A stretch of 64,000 bases of DNA, taken from contig LSAX01000007.1 in the NCBI GenBank assembly GCA_001557505.1, positions 1,488,001 through 1,552,000 of the forward strand. The letters are read 5' to 3'. A program made the position numbers and the translations under genes. Numbering within the stretch: position 1 is the first letter of the stretch; every line of letters begins with the position of its first letter. Shown piece by piece: positions 44,890 to 56,500 of the stretch. A model generated the notes under the pieces. That model saw only the letters and a program-made list of their open reading frames with translations, did no database searches and was not told where the DNA came from. The DNA comes from Reticulascus tulasneorum. Lineage: Eukaryota > Ascomycota > Sordariomycetes > Glomerellales > Reticulascaceae.

Positions 44890-46002
44890 ATGGGCTCAAG
44901 CAATAAGAAGAAGAAAGAAAAGCAGAAGGACTTTCAGGTAAGAAAACTTGTCATTATGATAATTCCTGGGAGCCTTTCAAGGAGAACAGCCATGGGTAGC
45001 TCATGTAACAAGCCTGCTGACTTGCTGTAGAAACCAAAGCTGAGGGTCGGAAAGACAAAGGCCAAACCTGCCAACTTCACAGACACTAGCTTCAAGTCGA
45101 AGTCTATTGTCATGGGCCAGCAGTCCCTAAGCACTGCCGCCCCTGACCCCGTGGTTCAATTCAAGCACAATGTCTCTCTTGCTTCTTCGTCCCGATCAGA
45201 CAAACAGCGCCGGGACGCGCTATCTTATCTCACCACGCAGCTGGCCGCCAACCATAACCCCGTTGGGACGCCTACAATGTTGAGCAAACTCCTTCCTCTC
45301 ATCTCTGATGCGTCAACCCCAGTGCGCGCCCAACTTCTGAAGTTGCTGAAAACTCTTCCGCAAAACGAGATCAAGAATCATGCTGAGAAGTCAGTCATGT
45401 ACATCCGAGCTGGCATGACACATCTTTCGTCAGATATCAGCAACGATTCGCTTTCAGTGCTCGAGTGGTTGCTCGAGGTCGCCAATGAAGAGATTGTCTC
45501 TTGTCCTGGAGGTTGGGTGAAAACTCTGAGCAGCTTTTGTGCCTTGATGGGATGGGTGCCACCGACCAGTAGTGGCTGGTCAGCCGCACCTAAAGCCGGG
45601 TTGCGGTCCAAGGATTCCCAGTCTCATGCTAGGCAGATCACGGTCCTGGCAAAGTTCCTCCAAGCTGGCCTCAAGCCAGCAGCTGCTATCTCAACAAGCC
45701 CGACTGCATACTGGGACAACATCTACCGGATCCCAAGGATGCCGACCCCCTTTTCTTATCTCAATCTGTTTGGCTCCCGACGTGACGAAGAAGCGGAGAT
45801 GTACAACGACCGGGAATCTCGCCAACGCATCTTCCATAAGCGCTTCATGGAGCCCATTATTCGAGGTGTCGAACAAGCGAAGAAGGAAGGCGGCGCCATT
45901 GGACGGGCCGCAGCGGTTCTTGACCAGGTTCTCTTGGAAGGCATTGGGGCATATGAACCATCTGCCGCGGTTGATCCGCAAGATCTCTTGGATCTTTGGT
46001 GA
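44890..46002 (+). CDS. ipi1: Pre-rRNA-processing protein Ipi1 (Rix1 complex)
   Basis: Exons are 44890-44937 and 45031-46002, with a 93-bp intron ending CTGTAG, giving 339 residues. The basic N-terminus (MGSSNKKKKEKQKDFQ, then KPKLRVGKTKAKPANFTDTS and FKSKSIVMGQQSLS) is characteristic of Ipi1/TEX10. A HEAT-like helical repeat region follows (RRDALSYLTTQLAANHNPVG, LSKLLPLISDASTPVRAQLL). In yeast, Ipi1 joins Rix1 and Ipi3 in the nucleolus and nucleoplasm. There it acts with the Rea1 ATPase in ITS2 processing and maturation of the 60S subunit. The start is supported by the conserved N-terminus; an in-frame Met at 44842 is further upstream and non-conserved. Confidence 0.93.
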
Positions 46003-47817
46003 ACGTGGTTTACCTCGGATATCCATCAACTTGGGCCATGACGCTATGGGGCCGACCTATAATCAGATGACTTCTCGCCAGAACGATGTGGGATGATTGT
46101 CGTCGTCTCGAGCAAGGAGGTCTCCTGGAGTCCGATGCACTTGCCCCTTTCTCGCCACGCTGCAATCGCGCATAGCATGTTGGCCCTATCGTGCAGCAGG
46201 TTCTAGACTATGGAAGCTGCCAATCTGGATAGCGGCAAGAGAGGATTGACTTGACTAGGGCGGTGTGGTCTCCCAATGTCGGTCAATTGTTGATACGCAA
46301 CATGGGAACAGGGGGTCGTGTCGGAAACGATGAAGCCTCTTGTGGCCAGGCTGGAGAACATGTCATAGGCATGCACAGTAACCCGCCTAAGAATTGCTGT
46401 ACAAAACCAACATGTCAGCAGTTCATGCTCTTAAATAAGGCATGACTTACTGGCCTGCTGCTATGTGATCAGGCGTTCGATAGCATGGAAGCCATCTCTG
46501 TCTTTCAGGCCATACACTATATAGCGTTTAGCTGTCTGTATTTGACAATTGAGTAACCGCTTAGTTCAGTGAGAGCGTGCTCAACCTCCATTGATGTAGA
46601 AGCTAGCCTTCAGTTTGCGCTTCCAACGGTTGGGGAGGAAGAAAAGGTGGTGACTTTCAACATGCAGCGCGTATCCCACTTCATGATTGATTTCGTGATC
46701 GAAGGGATTGGCCCAAACGATGTCCATTGCTGATACGCAATCTCAGTCACTCGTATGAACTACATTACACTGAAGATATACTGAAGATACGAGGCCGCGA
46801 GGCATCGATTGGAAGCTTCCGGATCTAGAAAACGTACCTACCCACGTTCAGGGGCAAGAATAACTGCGGGAAGGCACCAACCCTATCTATTCGCTTTGCC
46901 CTTTCCTGATCCCACGATCTCCTGCCCCTAGAAAAAATCTATTTAATAGCCCTCCTTTCACTTCAAAATTTCTTCCCCCCTTCAACTCCCCCACCCACAA
47001 CCGCTCATCTGGCCCAACAGACCGCGTACAGTCTGTTCTGGACTTTTGTGAGCATCACGCAAGACAAGAAGAGGTATGTCAAGCTTTCGAATCTTCAATA
47101 TCATTCATATTTCGGTCTGCGCTCGTCATCCCCAATCATCTTTGAGTCCAGGGCGTCTCCAGGAGGCTTGAAAGTCATCATCGCTGGACTTGCGATTGTA
47201 ACGGCTGTTCATCGCCTCCTTCGCGACTTCCCCCAGACACAATCTCCTCCCTCCACCCATCTAGCCCTCCATCTCCCACAGTTTCGACAATGCCCTCAAC
47301 ATCACCCTCTAGCTTTTTTCTTGACACTCAACCTCCTGCCCTCTTCCCGTTCCCTCTCTTCACCGTTACATGACTGGCGCCTCTTACCATTCGCCTTCAC
47401 AATCGGACTAAGCCATCACACATCCCTCCTCGCTATTCAACCGAGTTTCTCTCACATGCAACGGCAGCTTTATCAACCCTACTTCCTTCCTCTAAGCAGG
47501 ATTACTTTGTCAACCTACTGACATCATCCCCTTGGCTCCCAGATCATTCGTCTTCTGTGCTGCCTTCCCCCCATTTTCCGACAGTGAGTGACCTCTCTTT
47601 TCAGATGCTTCCTTTTTTGAACACTCAGCCCACTTCCTTCCCGGTCCTTCTTGCTCTATCAACTTGCCTTCAAATTTATTTTGTGGTTTGAAACACACCT
47701 TCTCTCTTTCACAAATCCGCTTTTTCGCCTGCAGGAGCTTGGGGTTCACGGTCAAATTCACTGTCACTGACACCGTATCTTCGCTAGCTCATCAACTATC
47801 TTGACTTTGACGCAAAG
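46003..47817. promoter_or_regulatory. Intergenic and long leader of the helicase gene
   Basis: About 1.8 kb. The last ~950 bp are strongly pyrimidine-rich (46940-47540), a pattern common in highly expressed fungal translation-related genes. A 5'-UTR intron is plausible, with donor GAG|GTATGT at 47074 and acceptor TGCAG at 47734 (661 bp), but other pairs exist. No protein gene is supported between 46003 and 46940. Confidence 0.4.
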
Positions 47818-49935
47818 ATGGCTGACACCTGGACTACCGCCGATATGAAGTCGGCTTTGCCCAAAGTTGACCAGCACTCTGTCAAGACGGAAGAAAACGC
47901 CGTCGAAGGCGGAACCATTGGCGATCGTGGATGGGCCGAACCGCTCGCCTACGACTACGATCATCTCGCAGGCGCTGGCCCGATCGAGCACAATGAGGAA
48001 TGGGAATCCAACGCCAAAATCTATGAGTGGGATGGTGAAATGGGAGAAGTTGGCCCGGAGTTCCCCGATCTCGAGCTTCAGCTCTTTGGTCCAACCGACT
48101 CCCGCAAGGACACGATTGATCCAATCGACTTCTCAAAGTAAGTGAGCCATCACAACTTTGTTGAGCGATGCTAACTCGCTAGGCTTACGGAGATTGTGGT
48201 GGTCCAGGAAGGACCAACACGAATCGAACCCATCCGCACTTTCAAGGACTCTGGTCTCCATCCAGTCATGTTGAAGAATGTGGAACTGGCTGGCTATGAC
48301 ATCCCGACCCCGATACAGCAGTATACGTTCCCGGCGATACACCAGGGACATGATGTTATTGCCATTGCCCAGACTGGTAAGTGAAGCATTTGTGATCAAC
48401 TTTTTTCCCTATGAATATGTGCTTACTTCCTCTTCTTTTCTTCTTCAGGGTCAGGAAAGACCGGAGCGTACCTGATCCCAATTCTGAATAAGCTCATGGG
48501 GAAGGCAAAGAGACTTGCGGCGCCTAGACCAAACCCTGCCACGTACAGGCCTGGTGTTGACCCACCTGTGCGTGCTGAGCCTCTTGTGGTCATCGTTTGC
48601 CCAGCTCGTGAGCTGGCCATTCAGATCTTTAACGAGGCTCGAAAGTTCTGTTACAGAACCATGCTCAGGCCTTGTGTTGCCTATGGCGGTGGCCCACTGC
48701 GAGAACAGATTCTGCAGCTCGGCAAAGGCTGCGATCTTCTTATTGCGACACCTGGACGTCTTTGCGATTTCATTCAGCGTCCAGAGAATCTGACTCTTCG
48801 TCGACTCAGATACATGGTCATTGATGAGGCCGATGAGATGCTGAATTCGGATTGGCAGGCTGAGCTTGATACGATTATGTCAGGCGGTGGTAAGTTTGGT
48901 TTAGCTTTGACCCCTTACCTGCTATTGCTAACAATGTTGAAGAGCAGGAAGAGGGAAACGTCAAGTATATGCTGTTCTCCGCGACATTTCCCAAGGCTGC
49001 TAGGGATCTCGCACGAACTCATCTCGCGGCTTCTCATGTCCGCATCCGCGTCGGACGTATTGGAAGCACGCACGCAAATATCAAACAGGTTATCGTTGCC
49101 ACAACCCCAGAACAGAAGCGCACTGAGCTGGTTTCCATCATGGCTAGCTTGCCACCTTGTCGAACGATCATATTCGTCAATAGTAAGCGAGGTTGTGATG
49201 AAGTGGACGACTTTCTCTTCAACTTGAACTTTCCTTGCACTTCGATGCATTCTGATCGCACACAGCTGGAGCGCGAGGCCTCGATGCGTGCATTTCGAAG
49301 TGGCCGTGCTCCGATTTTGGTTGCCACTGGAGTCTCAGCTCGTGGTATCGATGTTCGCAACGTTGCGCACGTCATCAATTACGATATTCCTTCAATGGAG
49401 CATGGTGGCATTGAGGAGTATACTCATCGAATTGGTAATAACTTCGAGATATTTGCTCTAGACCCAAAACTGATATGTTTTCATTACAGGTCGCACTGGT
49501 CGTATTGGTCATCGTGGTCTTGCGACATCTCTATATACCGATCGCGATGAGCCCATCGCGAGTGTTCTAGTTCGAACACTTCTCGAAACCAAGCAGGATG
49601 TTCCCGAATTTCTGCAGCCATTTATGCCGCAGGGAGAGGGCGCGATCGATAAGCCAAAGTTCGAGACTGAATCGGACTTTGACCCTGAAGAAGCTGGGAT
49701 TGCTCACCTGGGCGGTGGCGCTTGGGGCTCTGGCGGTGATGATGCTGCTGGTGGCGGCGACGTTGGTGCCTGGGGCGCGACCGAAAATGCCGAGGATGGT
49801 GCCTGGGGTTCGGCCCCGACTAATGGTGGTGATGGCGATGCTGGTGGAAGCTGGGGCGCTGCTCCATCGACTGGCAAGGAAGAAGACAACGTTGGCGATG
49901 GCTGGGGATCTGCCCCCGCTGCTGGTTGGTCGTAA
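47818..49935 (+). CDS. DEAD-box RNA helicase (Ded1/Vasa-like) with WG-repeat tail
   Basis: Exons are 47818-48137, 48183-48376, 48449-48889, 48943-49434 and 49490-49935, giving 630 residues. A ~110-residue acidic N-terminal part leads into the helicase core. Motifs in order are the Q motif (GYDIPTPIQQYTFPAI), I (AQTGSGKT, 169-176), Ia (CPARELA), Ib (ATPGRLCDF), II (DEAD, 297-300), III (SAT), V (ATGVSARGIDV) and VI (HRIGRTGR). This matches ATP-dependent RNA helicases of the Ded1/DDX3/Vasa group. The last ~100 residues are Gly/Ala/Asp-rich with six Trp in WG/GW context (GAWGSGG, GAWGAT, GAWGSAP, GSWGAAP, GWGSAP, AGW) and no RGG repeats. WG/GW repeats are known Argonaute-binding hooks in other proteins, so a link to RNA silencing is possible but unproven. 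Likely cytoplasmic. Confidence 0.93.
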
Positions 49936-50466
49936 ATGGAGTGAAGGGCTTCGAGACCTCGACGATGTCGACGCATCTTTCTTTCTTCACTGAACAGAAT
50001 GTCCTGGCTTCCTAGGACTATGGTTTCGCGAGTTTTACGAAGTTTTGAGAGATCCGGGAAACGACTTTTCTAGATTCTTTTGGTAGAGATAGACCGAAAT
50101 AATCTGAGTCAGACGAGCCGAGTGTGTGCCTGGTGTTCAACGTGCTTTCTACTGTTTATATGGTGTTCTGCTTTGACCTGAGGGTATTCCTAGCATCTAG
50201 ATTCCCGTGTGAAGACAAACACGTTGTTCGTATCCCGTACTGTACAACACAAGGAGTGATATTAGCCAGTGACATTCTCTGGAAGAGCTTCAGGGTTCAC
50301 AATAACTCGGAACCTCCCTGCACCCTACACCTAAGGGCTGACTCGAATTGGCTGCCCTCGGCTGCCCTACATCATGTCAACCCCAAAAGGTTGAGGTTCC
50401 AAGGATCTCAAAATCTAGATATTGATCTCATGTTTTTCGGGGATTATGATTATGAGTACAACAACC
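49936..50466. other. Convergent 3' flanks, helicase / aldehyde dehydrogenase
   Basis: About 530 bp between convergent stop codons, probably occupied by both 3' UTRs. Nothing else is seen. Confidence 0.5.
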
Positions 50467-52384
50467 TCAGCTGTTCCGCATGATGTTCCAAATGCCACCA
50501 GCCTTGCTCGAGGCAGATAAGCCATATCCAACCTCCACAATGCCTCTCGCGAAGCGCCAACTCCGTTCCTGATCCTTGATGGGGTATCTCATGGCTGGCG
50601 GAATACCCGTCCTAACGCCCAACCAGCTCAGCCGATCTACGCACACGCTTTTGATATTACACAACCCCCTAAGTCCCTCCTCACCCGCGAACCTGCCATA
50701 TCCAGAGCCGCCTGTGCCACCAAAGGGCATCTGGACAGCATAGAAAGCGGCGAAGTCGTTGACAGCAACCATGCCGACTCTGAGACCGCTGAGGACAGCG
50801 TGTAGAGTAGGGTCTGACTCCGAGCCGAAGAGGGAGGCACCGAGCCCAAAGTTGGGGGCGTTGGCGAGGGAGAGAATGGATTCTGCAGCGGGTGAAGGGG
50901 CGCGCATGAGGATCATGATGGGGGCAAAACACTCTTCGTTGCAGATAGCCATGTCTGCCGTTACGTCGATAAGGAGAGTAGGTGAGAAGTAGTGGCCCAT
51001 TGGGTACTCTGGGTGAGAGTATCGCTTGCCGCCTACAAGGAGACGAGCGCCTCCTTCGACGGCTTCGGAGACCAGAAGCTCGAGGCGAGCGAAAGAGGCG
51101 TCGGATATCATTGCTCCGACGTCTGACGTGGGGCCGAGCCGCAAGGCGCGGACCTTGTCCTCGAGCACACCGATGAGCCTGTCGTATGTTCTTGGCGTAG
51201 CGATGATACGTTCGATGCCGATGCAGTTCTGCCCTGCGGCCTGGAATGTACCGCGCATGAGCACCTCCACGATGCGGGTTAGGCCCCCCGCTGCTGAGTC
51301 CAACACTATTGCCGGATCTTTACCTCCCAGCTCAGCCACCAGCGGAGTCAGGGATTTTGCCGCAGACGCTGCTACTTTGTGGCACACGGATCTTGATCCG
51401 ATAAACGTCAGATGCGATATGGAGGGATGACAGGTGATATGTCCCGCTGTCTGCGGCCAGCACACTACCGTCTGCACCAGCGCCGGATCATGTCCACACG
51501 CAAGCAAGGCCCCCTTGGCAATCCCAGCAAAGTATTGCGCGCTCCAAGCCGTCTGTTCCGAAAGCTTGACCAAGACGCCATTCCCGGCGAAGATACTGGA
51601 AATGATGGGTCCCAACATGTTGTGAAATGGGTAATTCCACGACACAAGCGCAGCTACCACTCCCAGCGGCTCATACCGCACTTCGTTCCGTTTATACATC
51701 ATCAGCAGGTTCGTCGGCCGCCGTGACGGCCTCAGAGCCTTTTCGCCATGCTTGATCGTCCACATCAGTTTCTCGACAGTGACGAGAATCTCCCCGAGTT
51801 CAGCGTCGACCATAGTCTTGCCCGAGTCGAGACACGCCACGCGGCAGATCTGTTCTTGGTTGTCGAGAATGTGCTGCAGCATGGTACGCAGCACGCGGCG
51901 GCGGGCACGGAAGGAAGTGTGCTGCCAGATCTTCTGGGCGTTCCGGGCGGCTTCGATGTGGCGGTCGATGGCGGCAGGGGTGGAAGGGTTGACGAGGCCC
52001 AGGAATTGGCCGGTTGCCGGAGCGTAGCATTGGATGGCCGATGTACCTGGGATCTTTGAGATGTTAGCTCGCATGGACAGGCTTGCTATCGAGAAGAGTG
52101 GCCTGCCTTAATACTTGTCTCCTCTACAGTTGTTTCGACGTCTGGGAGCTTTAATTGGGAAACGGTGTAGGGAATCGGCTTGTCCTCGTTTGAGATCCGA
52201 GCTAGCCAGACGAGAAGGAGGCTGGCAAGCACTGCGGAGATCGCGACGGCATATTGGATACTCTGTGAGCTGCATGCCGAGTCAGAACTGTAGGCGGCAT
52301 GTTCAATTGCTGCGGTACGCACGGCAGATCTTCGATGTACAAACTGAGCTTCGTAGCAAGCTCGTCCCAAAGCTCGACGTCCAT
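50467..52384 (-). CDS. MSC7: Membrane-anchored aldehyde dehydrogenase, Msc7-like
   Basis: Exons are 52323-52384, 52115-52269 and 50467-52046, giving 598 residues. The introns 52270-52322 and 52047-52114 (branch GCTAAC, acceptor CCCAG) remove in-frame stops. Residues ~23-45 form one transmembrane helix (YAVAISAVLASLLLVWLARI), as in yeast Msc7. The ALDH domain follows from CYAPATGQFLG. Catalytic elements are VSWNYPFHN (Asn ~210), the NAD-binding Lys (~233), the general base Glu in AELGGKDP (~311) and the nucleophile Cys in GQNCIGIERI (~347). The later FGGTGGSGYGR motif is also intact. It should oxidise aldehydes with NAD(P) at an internal membrane, probably ER. In yeast the gene affects meiotic sister-chromatid recombination, though the biochemical substrate is unclear. 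Confidence 0.9.
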
Positions 52385-53590
52385 TGCGTGCGTAAGGGTG
52401 TGTGTGTGGAGCGCCAATCGGGTATATCACAGCAGACGGAACTGTAAGGAGAGGTCAACTATGGCATGTGTAGAGGCTGTTGCATCACATTGAATGATCC
52501 ATGTTGAAATACTTGGGTCTCAATAATTTCTCGAGAGCTCGGGCTACCTTGACGCGTTAAGCTATGTCGGCCAGATGGCTTATCCGTTGCCGAGCCTCCC
52601 CCCCCCCCCCCCTGGTCGCGTCGACTTGCACTGCCAACCACATCATTAAACAACTACACTCCAACAAGGGTACGGTTTGTCAGGACTTAAATACCGTATT
52701 GGATTGTATTGGATTGGCCTGGTCACCCAAGCGAGGAGGACGAGAGTCGTAGGAGATATGGTCCAAGTAATCATGAGGGAAAGATAACAGCTGATAATGT
52801 ATTACGATAGCATAAAAGTAAACTTAGACCGCATGGGTCAGACACTCATTGCAAGACGGCCAATCGCAGGTTGAGTAGATAGCCAATTCGACTGGCTTGT
52901 GTTGTAGACTATTGCCAGATAATATCCAACGGTTCAAGATATACAATACGTCCATCAAGGCTAATCACAGTTGCACATTCGACCATTGGATAAAATCAAG
53001 AAATAATCAGTCTTATCCTTCCACATCAACCCCATCTCCAACAATGCAATTATGTTTTCAGTCCGCCGCTTCTTCTTGTTCCTCCTCCTCCTCCTCGTCC
53101 TCCTCCACTTCATATGTACAAGACCATACAGCCTGAGGCCATGGCATAACTTCCCACTTTCTTGATGCCCATAACTTTAACAAACGCCTAAAGGACCGCC
53201 CGATGAGAGGTCCAGCAACAGCCGACAAAAATAGACAATTCTAGGATGCCAAAAAAAAAACTCAAAACAAGAATCTTGGCCAACAACCCACAAGACTCAT
53301 ACAAAGATGCTTCAAATCTTATCTTTCTCCCTTTCCGTGGAACGCCATCGCAGACGAATACCCATATGCGAGAAACGCAGTCGAAGAAGCATTGGCCCAA
53401 AAAAAATAAAAAGACGAGTATCGAGTCGCTGTTACTCGAGCGCGGAGACTTCGTAGATCGCTCATGCAGATCGTGATGCATGAAAAAGCAAAACCCGAGG
53501 ATATCAACAAAAGCAAAGAGAGCCCGCAGAGGCATTTGGGCGATGCGGTATAATACAAGGATAGCAGTTTGGTATATTAGCGGAGGGGGG
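52385..53590. other. Intergenic, dehydrogenase promoter / flippase 3' flank
   Basis: About 1.2 kb containing a run of about 15 C at 52596-52611 and TCC/TCT-type repeats near 53067-53108. The longest frame (52897-53136) only translates the repeat into poly-Ser. No gene is supported. Confidence 0.5.
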
Positions 53591-56500
53591 TTAGATGTTG
53601 GCACTCTTTGTCAAGGACAACCCACGTAACCTAGGTCGGAAACGGCTAGACTGAGTCGACTCGATTCGGGAAAGGCGCGCAGCAGATGTGAAATCGCTGC
53701 TTGCTTCGAAGCTGGGACGGACGCGGTCCATTGAGGCTCGTATTCGATCGTAGGAAGGTCGCGCTCGGTCGAAGGATGGCCTTGCTGGAAGAGGCACCTC
53801 CAACGACATGCGATGACCGGTATAGTTGGTCCCATCGCTGCCGTTTTGGCTGCGAGGATTGTGGGTCGTATGTGTGGCAACTGAAGGTGGATAGATTGGC
53901 CTTCTGTCCTCATCGACGCTTGCATAGTGTGTATGCTTACCCTTTCTCGACGTTTCCGACGAGTTGGACGGGGTCCTCCCCGCCCCTCCTCCAGATGCCG
54001 TAGGTTCAGCCTGCGCCAGGCGCGAGAACTTTCCTTGGCGATCTTGTTCGCGAATAATATCAACGTCGAGTGGGAAGTAGACTTTCTGGATTGCCTTGAT
54101 CGCGAATCGAGGGAAGAGACAAATGACTGGAGTAATGAAGAAGACAGCCCAGAAAGTAGCCTCCGCGTAGACTTGTGGCGCGGCCTGGTAGAAAACCCCT
54201 GAGCCTGTGGTGGATGTGTAGATACCAGTCCAAAAGAAGACGAAGAGGTCGCTGATCACGACGATGAGTAGCATAAGCCAATCCCATCGATAAGTGTTGA
54301 TGAGAATGTACATGTTGATAGTAATGACAGCGGGGTGTGCGATATAGCAGCCGAGGCGCACTCTATCTTCGATGTTCAAGCCGTTCATGGTGATGAAGCT
54401 GGTGTTGATGAAGACGAGGTACGGGATGAAGAAGACCATGACCGATTGGTAGATGCCGTCAACCATGTAGAGCCTATCAAAGTGTTAGAAGCGATGGAAG
54501 CCCTGAATTGAGGCACAATACATACCAGAACTTGAGCTGGGTCCACTCCAGCCGCTCGATACCGCGGCGGTAAAGCTGAGGCACTGCCAGGGACACCTTA
54601 TCTGAAACATCCTGATCCAGAACACCCATAATACCCACTGGAATCGAGGTGAAGAACAAGTTGAACATGATGATGTATGTGTAGTCGAAGATGTACGTCA
54701 TGTCAAAGTCGCAGAAAATCTGGTACCAGAAGATTGAAAACGTCCAAACCATATTCTTGTAGAAGAAATTGGAAATCGTCTCTGCAAGTCGCCGGTAAGA
54801 CCATCGCCCATGGACCAACACCAGTCTCTTAAGGAATCGAAATTGTGCGATGGCGTAGTCCGACGCCATGACAGCCTGGCGACCTTCTACACCTGCGATA
54901 CCCACACCAACATCTGCCTCCTGAATCATGGCGACATCGTTGGCACCGTCACCAATGGACAGCGTCATGACGTCGAGACCATGTTTCACCATGGACACAA
55001 CTGCGGCCTTCTGTGCTGGGCTGACTCGGCAGCAGAGCACCGACTTGCACTCCTTGCATAGTAGCAGGAACTTCTGCTTGAGGGCGTCATGCAGCACCCA
55101 TTTAAGTGTGAATCCGTCGATAACAAGTCCATGTGTTGGAGCTGGAGGTTCGTGGTTTTTCATCGCTCGTGCCAGGTCAGCGTCATCGCCGGTCAGGCCA
55201 AACACCGCTAAATGCTTGTCGAGCTCTTGCTCAATTCGAGCCAGGAACTCCTCGTCGCTGGTCTCGCCGGATTCGTCCTCATCGACCTTCATATGAATGA
55301 GTTCCATGTCGTTGTTGAGCAAGTTGCACGAAAACCCAATGTTGATCGCGGTCTCAACCTTGTCACCCGTCAGCACCCACAACTTGATACCGGCCTCGCC
55401 AAGCAAAGCAATGGTGTCAGGCACGCCGTCTTGCAACCGATCCTCGATAGCCGTTCCTCCAATAAGGGTCAAATCGTGTTCGATCATCTCCGCCACAACT
55501 TCCAGCTTTTCGTCCCGATTCTCAAGAGCTGTGGCAGCGACGTCGTGCTCCTTGCGCCAGAGAAGATACTCTTGCTCGGAGATTTCCCGCTCAGCAAGGC
55601 AGAGAGTTCTCAAACCTTCCCGGGCGAACATCTCGAGGTGCTCGGCTGTGGATTTTCTTAGCTCAGCCTGCTGCCCCTTCTTCAGTCGCGAGTAGATGAC
55701 GCTATCTGCGCCCTTGCAAATCAGAAGAATCCTGCCGTCGGGCATCTTGACAATCGCGCTCATGCGTTTTCTGGTCGAGTTGAACTCGATGGTATTTAGA
55801 AGAGGGTAGTGTCGATCCTCGCCCATCACGTTCAAGTTGATCCCATCTGAAGAGTTGCCGAGCACGGTGAAACCCATATCGCGAGCTGTGGAAACGAGGG
55901 CGGCCTCGTCGGGTGATTGCGCTTTGAAAACAATCTTCGGGGGGTCGCCTGGGTTCTTCTCTGCGATAACGGTATGGCACAAGGCCAAGCAAAGCATGAA
56001 GTGCTCATTAGCAGCTTTCTGCTCGTCCCCGGACTCTCCAGCCAAGTCTGCCACGAAGTCTGGCGCAATGAAGGTGAGTTCCTCGTCATGCAGGTACGGA
56101 TTGTCATGCAGCTTTCGGAGACCCTCGAGCGCCCGCACTTTGCCTTCCTCTATCTCGGCTCTCGCCTTCTTGCCTTCCTTTTCCACGTCAATACCCAACC
56201 TTTTCTGCATCCCAGCTTGGGCTTCTGTATATGCCTCTCCATAAGGTTGACCATTAACTGTCGCCTTCTTGAACTCCATGACGTTTTGCGTCAAGGTGCC
56301 CGTCTTGTCCGAGAAGATGTACTCGATTTGACCAACATCGTCAGAAATGTTCCAAGTTTTGGGAATGCAGGGCTGATCAATCTTCTCGTAGTACATCTCA
56401 ATATCACTGTAGATGAAGATGGCCTGAAGCAGTCTCACAACTTCTAGAGTGATGTACAGAGAAATAGGGATCAAGTTCTGGAACAGAATAAGGGAGGCCC

